A stretch of 64,000 bases of DNA from Pleurotus djamor (taxonomy: Eukaryota > Basidiomycota > Agaricomycetes > Agaricales > Pleurotaceae): contig JAPEVF010000014.1 in assembly GCA_029747585.1 (NCBI GenBank), positions 1 to 64,000 on the forward strand. The letters run 5' to 3'. Positions 58,388-64,000 of the stretch are shown here, one piece after another; position 1 is the first letter of the stretch, and each line of letters begins with the position of its first letter. The position numbers and the translations under genes were made by a program. The notes under the pieces are model-generated. The model saw nothing but the letters and a program-made list of their open reading frames with translations. It was not told where the DNA came from and did not search any database.

Positions 58388-58757
58388 GGTCAATGATACA
58401 TTGCATGCCAACAGCATCATTCATCATTTCCATGCAAGTGCGGTCATGATTATGATGAAGTCCTGAATGGGGTCCGAAAGTGACACGGAATCGACCACCA
58501 GCACATGTGTTCTATTACATTGATTCGGCGAAAGTCACCAAAGTTCTCGAGGCTATGTTTTTCCGGTGTCCCGCAGTCCCGCTAAAAAGACTTGAGGCCA
58601 CTTGAGGGTTCGATCAGATGCGCAGTCAAAATGCCAAGACATGAAGTGGCGATGCATGACGTCGAGAGCGAGTGATCGATGATTCGATCGATTACGTAAG
58701 TACAGCCAACGCCTTCACGACCGCCTTGTTCGAGTCCCCCGTGGCAGGCAGCCCGGG
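58388..58757. other. Intergenic region between two plus-strand genes
   Basis: No gene is supported; it contains several GATCGAT-type short palindromes near 58.68 kb and leads into the TATA box at 58758. Confidence 0.4.
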
Positions 58758-58765
58758 TATAAATA
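58758..58765 (+). promoter_or_regulatory. TATA box
   Basis: TATAAATA on the plus strand, followed by a CT-rich leader and the start codon at 58881, 115 bases downstream. Confidence 0.7.
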
Positions 58766-58880
58766 GGTCGAGGCGACAAGCTTTGTGCATTCTTTCCCCC
58801 TCATCCCCCCATTTTTCTACCTACACACTCACCTCTTCGTCGAGCCGGCTCGGACAATTATAATCGACTTTACGAACGCA

Positions 58881-59762
58881 ATGAGCAGACAAGTTGACTT
58901 CTACGATCAATTCCACCAACAGCGCCCAGCGCCCTTTCTTTCCAAAAGCAACACGTACATACCTCTCGCGACCTCTGAGAAAACGGACGAGTATGAGAAC
59001 AACGAAGAGTCAGAGCAGTCGCAATGTGGCAATAGACGATGCCGTCGAAAATGCCATTCTGCACGACTTAGAAGGATTTTGCTGCCCGTCGTCGTCGCTT
59101 TCGTTATGTTCCTTGGTGTCGTAACCATCGGCATGACATTTTGTGCTGGGGGGAAGGGGATGGGCTGGCCATCAGGATCGTGGCTCGGTTTGTCGAGCGA
59201 TGGAGCTGCTGATGTGGCCCCGTCTCCTCCGACTAGCCTGCCTGAAGGAACCATCGTCGCTTACCGAAGAAATCCTACGCCTGAAGCAATCCCTGAACTC
59301 GATGCCCCGACTTTCCTATCATCTCTGGCTTCGTCGCTTTCATCCACCTCTTCCGCGTTTGCCACCAAGCGATCTTCACACGACGTCCTTGCGAAACGTC
59401 AGTCGTCTGGGGCACCGTCAGGCAACAACGAGGAGAGTGCATTCACAAGCAGGAAGCTCTACCTCATCGTCATATTTGTTGGGTTGTTCGTGGTTCTCAT
59501 CTTGGGAATCATGCTTAGCGCATGGTGTTGTCGCAGTGCGTAACTTTTTCTCATTGTCACACCGACATNTAGCTCATGAACCCCTGCAGGCTCNTTCGAA
59601 AATCCTCTATGCTGTCCATGCTATTTGTGCGCATGCTGTGGCGGTCTCGGTACGTTCATTGCTTCGTTATATCATGCGAGGTGCTGATGCCTTCNTTCAG
59701 CTTGTCTGCAATGCATTGGCTGTGGCCTCTGTTGCGAAGGTCTCGACGAATTGACGGACTAA
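58881..59762 (+). CDS. Two-TM protein with Cys-rich C-terminal tail, unrecognised
   Basis: Start MSRQVDFYDQFHQQRPAPFL. A charged N-terminus of about 60 residues with a basic cluster (NRRCRRKCHSARLRR) precedes TM1 (ILLPVVVAFVMFLGVVTIGM). A Ser/Pro-rich extracytosolic segment of about 110 residues (SSLASSLSSTSSAFATKRS, then VLAKR) follows, then TM2 (LYLIVIFVGLFVVLILGIML). After two short introns (59534-59590 and about 59642-59700) the tail is strongly Cys-rich: SAWCCRS, FENPLCCPCYLCACCGGL, ACLQCIGCGLCCEGLDELTD, stop TAA at 59760-59762. There are about 16 cysteines within 40 residues, many as CC or CxC, suggesting palmitoylation or metal binding. KR sites in the loop could be kexin targets. No family is recognised. 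A TATA box sits at 58758. Confidence 0.72.
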
Positions 59763-60257
59763 CCTCATATTTGGACTTTCATTCGTTGTTAAGTTGTAAG
59801 ATACCCGCAGCGGACACCTTTCTGTATGCCTGTAATCACACCACCGTCTGTACCCTGGACTTTTGCATTACACTTTCCTTCCTTCACGATGTTGCCGAGA
59901 TGATTTCGTAGGATCAGCTGCTTCAACGCCCACATCCAGTTGGGGTCTTTATGTTCGCCCGCTTCGGCTTGGATTACTACGACTAATTCCAAGCGAGCTA
60001 CAGGATTCATGAAACAACCCCTGCATATGTACTCACAGGGACGGGGCTGAGAGATTTGTTTGTTTCCTTTTCCAGGAGATTTTCCCTCTTCTCCGCAGTG
60101 TCAGGCACCCTACCCCAGACTCNCGATTTGATTTTGAGCATGTGCCCCACATTCACATGTCCCCTCCCGTCGGTGAAGCCGTACTTGAAGACATCAACTT
60201 GGCGATGACTTATATACTCGAAGTCATCGTGGCGACGAGCTTCTCGTCCATCCAACC
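59763..60257. other. Intergenic region before the P450 pair
   Basis: No gene is supported. It contains the 3' end of the Cys-rich protein gene and the promoter of the first P450 gene (ACTTATATACTCG near 60.21 kb is a possible TATA element). Confidence 0.4.
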
Positions 60258-62520
60258 ATGCCCATTATCAGCCCCGGCGTCGACTTGATCATTCGCGGAG
60301 TGGTCAAGTACATCCTTCCTGCTGGGCTCAGTGCAGCACTGCTCGGGAAGGTGCTTGATTCGCAGTTCGACATCCAAATCCCCACGTTCGCNTTGGTTCT
60401 CTTGGGCTTCCTTTCTTTACCAACGTATGCNGCCTTCAANATCAACCTTGCGGNATTCAAGGCGCGAAGAGAAGCTCGNAGGNTAGGNGCGCGTTTGATT
60501 CCACGGGCNAGAGGGAAGTGGCCCGGGAATATGGACATNCTNAAGCAGTCGATGCTNTCCTTNGAAATGGGNTACCCCGGTATGTTNGCTTGTACNCTCT
60601 TCCTTANGATGTGGGCTTATTCNNGCNAATGTTAGGTGATACCCTTGCTGAAATGATGAAGGTCCAAGGNCCAGTCATNGACATGCATATTCTNTGGGAC
60701 TTTACACCCATCACGACGTGCCCGGANCACCTGAAGGCNATGCTCGCGACGGGCTTNTCNAACTTCGAGAANGGTACNNCATTAAACCTCGTCTTTGATT
60801 CNGNTTTACTCACTTGANATCCAGGCGAGGACTTCCGGTCGAATATGAGATCTGTCCTCGGTACCGGNATATTCAACGCTGATGGGGAGATGTGGAAATT
60901 CCATCGTTCCATGACCAGACCGTTCTTCTCTCGCGACCGTATCTCCCACTTCGACCTTTTCGATCGCCATGCCGCCGATGTCATCAAGAAGATGAAGGAA
61001 CGCTCGCGACAGGGCCTTGGAATCGACTTCCAAGATCTTATGGGTCGTTTCACACTNGACTCTGCNACTGAATTCCTGTTCGGTTCATGTGTCCATTCGC
61101 TGAGAGGTAACCTACCATATCCCAAAGGCATGCGCTCGCCACAATCCCCAGAATCCCCAATCTCGTTCGATCCATCGTCAGAGGTAGCGGAAAAGTTCGC
61201 ATTTGCTTTCCTCGAAGCACAGCGCATCATTGCAGGTCGTGAGCGCATGGGATGGACTTGGCCCTTGTCGGAATTTTGGAAGGACAAGACGGAGGAACAT
61301 ATGAAAGTTGTTAACGCGTTCATCGAACCAGTCATCGACGATGCCTTGAGGAAGAAGAAGCAAGCTGAAATTGACGGTCATTCCATCGCTCAGGAGTCAG
61401 AGAAGAAGATGGATGAAGTTGGAGAGGACGATACATTGCTGGATCATCTAGTCAAGCTAACCTCGGGTAAGCACGCTGGTTTATCAACTCTTAAGTGGCC
61501 CCTCCTCATCGCTGGTAGACCCCGTCGTACTCAAGGACGAAACACTGAACATCATGCTTGCTGGGCGAGACACCGTGCGTCATGTCCATCGTTCCTTTAA
61601 CTTTCACTGACTGTTCCCTTCTGCGACAGACTGCGGCTACTCTGACGTTCATCATTTACTTCCTTTCCATGCACCCCGACGTCCTCAAACGCCTCCGAAC
61701 CGAAGTCCTCGAGAAAGTCGGTAATGCAAGACGACCGACCTACGAAGATATTCGCGAGATGAAGTACCTCAGAGCCGTCATCAACGAAACCCTCAGGCTG
61801 TACCCTGTCGTGTGAGTGGGTTACTTGGATGTCGTTGACAATGTTATAACGTTTCATTCGATCAGGCCCTTCAATGTTCGAACCACAACCCAAGCTACGG
61901 TATTGCCTTCTCCCGACCCCGATGAAATGCCGCTATATGTTCCAGCTCGCACGAAGCTTAGCTACTCGGTGATGCTGATGCAACGGAGAAAGGATCTTTG
62001 GGGCCCCGATGGTGAGTATCCTCTGTGTTTCCTTCCTTCTGCCACATCGCTGATCCCATTGCCCCACAAATAGCTGAAGAGTTCGACCCTGATCGATTCC
62101 TCGACGATCGCCTCAAGAAATATCTCATATCCAATAGCTTTGCTTTCCTCCCTTTCAACGCGGGTCCTAGGATATGCCTAGGCCAGCAGGTACGAGAATT
62201 ATTTGGCCTTTATTCGTAACGCGATCCTGACGCGGGTACGCGGTCAGTTTGCGTACAACGAGATGTCGTTCATGGTCATCCGCCTGCTTCAATCCTTTGA
62301 CTCGTTCACCTTAGATGAAGGTGCGCAGCCTCCCGAGTCCAAGCCCTCCCCGCAATGGAAGGAAGAACACGGCACGCGGAAGGGCATGGAGAAAATCTGC
62401 CCGAAGGTCAGCTTGACTCTTTATTCTCATGTAAGTCTCGCTTTCCTCATCACGGAATCTATACTGATCTGTTTGCTGAAGGGTGGTTTGTGGATTAACA
62501 TGCGTGAAGCTTCTGATTGA
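60258..62520 (+). CDS. Cytochrome P450, CYP63-type, first of a tandem pair
   Basis: A membrane-anchored haem monooxygenase. Start [20 protein letters not shown] with hydrophobic anchors up to about residue 60. Family-typical stretches: [53 protein letters not shown] and [19 protein letters not shown]450 motifs: I-helix MLAGRDTTAATLTF (joined across an intron near 61.58 kb), K-helix [14 protein letters not shown] (ExxR), PERF region [16 protein letters not shown], and haem loop [15 protein letters not shown] with the Cys ligand. It ends WINMREASD at 62520, about 590 residues. CYP63 enzymes of Phanerochaete are known to be inducible by and active on alkanes, alkylphenols and polyaromatics. Many Ns at 60.4-60.8 kb hide several residues but the frame persists. 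Confidence 0.9.
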
Positions 62521-62782
62521 TCTCCCCCCTCATTGTACCATACTTGTATTATATACCTTCATACTCTTCTTGCCCCCAAGTATATAACTGCATATTCTGC
62601 GGAGAGATGCAACCGCGTCCGACGGAAAACAGGTTTGAAGTTCATCAGCCGTCGGCCATTCCGTCATGATGTCAAAGCGGCATGGGCTCGCAGCCCGAAA
62701 CTCGAATCGTTATTGATAACTTCACTGAGCTCTCACTAGTCACTACTCTATTGGTTTCCTCAACGCTGTTTTGCGTGTCGAG

Positions 62783-64000
62783 ATGCCACGCAAAGTTTAC
62801 ACCACACCGGGAATCGACTTGTTATTTCGGGCGGCTACTTTCTTGCTTCTCCCCATCATCTCCTCGATCTTGGCACTCGAATATGTCGTTCTCATTGCTA
62901 CACCTGACCTCGTAGAAACCCTCGGGGCAACACGTTTGAAGATTTTCTGCGTCTTTGGCATCCTTTTTGCGTATGTCTCGTACACGGCGGCTCGAATCTT
63001 GGTGGCCGATTGGAGACTGAGGAAGGATGCAGCTAGGATGGGGGCCCAGTTGATGCCCCGCGTTCAAAGCGGGTGGCCTGGAAACGTCAACGTCTTGTTT
63101 GGTAGATTAAAGAACATGGAGACCGAGTATCCTGGTCAGTCTCAGCCATAACATGGCATGTATGCTTATCGCTGACATGACCTCCAGGGGATGGATTATT
63201 GCCTATTGTTAGTGCGCTTGGACCCACGATTGATTTGAACGTTCTCTGGACCCGGGCCATCTTTACTATGGCACCAGAGCACATCAAAGCAGTCCTTGCC
63301 ACCGACTTTTCGAACTATGAAAAAGGTTTGGCCCATTTTCGTGGAGGGAAATATCCGTTCTGACTCTCAAGCAAAGGCTCTGCTCTCAATGACCTCCTTG
63401 CGCCGCTCCTAGGAACTGGTGTATTCAATTCTGATGGTGAAATGTGGAAGTTTCACCGTTCGATGACCCGTCCATTTTTCTCCCGAGATCGCATTTCCCA
63501 CTTCGACATCTTCGATCGTCACGCTGAAGTTGCTATTGTGAAAATGAAGGAACGCATGCGAAGTGGCATATCCATGGACTTCCAAGACCTTATGAGTCGG
63601 TTTACTCTGGACTCAGCCACCGCGTTTTTGTTTGGATCTTCGGTTCACTCTCTAGAAGGCGACCTCCCATACCCGTACAACATATCTCGCGATGTGGCCT
63701 CGCAACAGACGCATGGAAAAGATGTGATGGGCCAGTTTAGCCTTGCTTTCTTCGATGCATCCGAAGTCATCTCCCGGCGCATGCGGCTCGGCAATACCTG
63801 GCCTCTTTACGAGATGTTCAAAGACGACTTGGCCCCTTCAAAGAAGATCGTGGACGCCTTCATTGAGCCTATTGTTGAAGAGGCCATCAAGAAGAAGGAA
63901 GCAATGGGCGTCCAAGATAAGAAGCCTGTTGACGCATCCGGTGTTGATGACGATGAGACTCTGTTGGACCATCTAGTCAGGTTTACCTCTGGTAAGCTCC
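62783..64000 (+). CDS. Cytochrome P450, CYP63-type, second of a tandem pair, cut by the window edge
   Basis: Tandem paralogue of the preceding gene, 262 bp downstream on the same strand. Start MPRKVYTTPGIDLLFRAATF. Shared stretches include [80 protein letters not shown] and DDETLLDHLVRFTS. Introns fall at equivalent places (after TEYPG, after FSNYEKG, after VRFTS). The window ends about where the I-helix exon should begin, so the haem-binding Cys region lies outside. Nothing suggests it is broken. Confidence 0.88.

Noticed and set aside
60400..60830. Frameshift or stop in the first CYP63 gene
   Set aside because: The apparent breaks coincide with N bases and an intron; the conserved phrases on both sides are in one frame.
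1..64000. CRISPR arrays, bacterial operons, replication origins or a clear transposon
   Set aside because: The DNA is eukaryotic with spliced genes; no regularly spaced identical repeats and no transposase, reverse transcriptase or integrase motif was seen.

Overview
The window is nuclear DNA of a basidiomycete fungus, almost certainly an Agaricomycete. Evidence: most genes are split by many short introns (about 50-65 bp, GT..AG); pyrimidine-rich leaders follow TATAAATA boxes; and several families present are typical of mushroom-forming and wood-decay fungi (CYP63-type P450s, DUF6534-type seven-TM proteins, GPI-type GH16). There are many N positions (for example near 17.4, 19.1, 19.6-20.0 and 60.4-60.8 kb), so the sequence is a draft. 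Gene spans run from start to stop codon and include introns; exon edges were inferred by eye from splice signals and protein continuity.

Layout. 0-10 kb is the odd part. It holds two copies of the 5' end of the ER membrane complex gene EMC1 (84-431 and 7886-9361, both minus). Each lies next to tRNA-Arg(ACG) sequence: a 3' remnant at 690-734 and a complete gene at 9751-9822. Between them are two unrecognised regions built of repeated exon-like modules (about 1.7-5.4 kb minus, about 6.0-7.3 kb plus), a minisatellite and strong hairpins. 9.9-16.4 kb is a minus-strand ABCC/MRP transporter; 16.5-17.9 kb a PP6/Sit4-type phosphatase catalytic subunit; 18.2-22.0 kb an ISWI-like SNF2 ATPase carrying a C-terminal PHD plus NSD-like C5HCH zinc module. 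Then come a seven-TM protein (22.4-23.9 plus), an unrecognised acidic coiled-coil protein (24.6-25.6 minus), a GH16 glucanase (25.9-27.4 minus) and an FMO-type monooxygenase (27.8-29.8 minus). 31.2-32.5 kb is an RTA1-like protein, convergent with a second ABCC transporter (32.9-39.5 minus).

40.9-43.4 kb is an intronless, repeat-rich secreted/single-TM protein. It is followed by an F-box relic (43.9), an AsaB/CmcJ-like oxidoreductase (44.2-45.2 minus) and a 3.1 kb stretch without a convincing gene. 48.3-51.8 kb encodes a TPS3/TSL1-like regulatory trehalose synthase subunit whose catalytic motifs are altered in both domains; 52.0-52.8 kb a stand-alone tandem-FolB dihydroneopterin aldolase; 52.9-55.4 kb a six-hairpin glycosidase (GH78-like); 56.5-58.4 kb a DUF6534-type seven-TM protein; 58.9-59.8 kb a two-TM protein with a Cys-rich tail; and 60.3 kb to the window edge two tandem CYP63-type P450 genes.

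The functional mix (two MRP pumps, two P450s, FMO, RTA1, AsaB-like enzyme, two glycosidases) suits a saprotroph handling plant material and small toxic molecules. There is no core synthase, so I do not call a metabolite cluster. The best candidates for something undescribed are the repeated micro-exon regions of the first 7.5 kb and the EMC1 exon-1 duplication that ends at a splice junction and forms an in-frame chimera.
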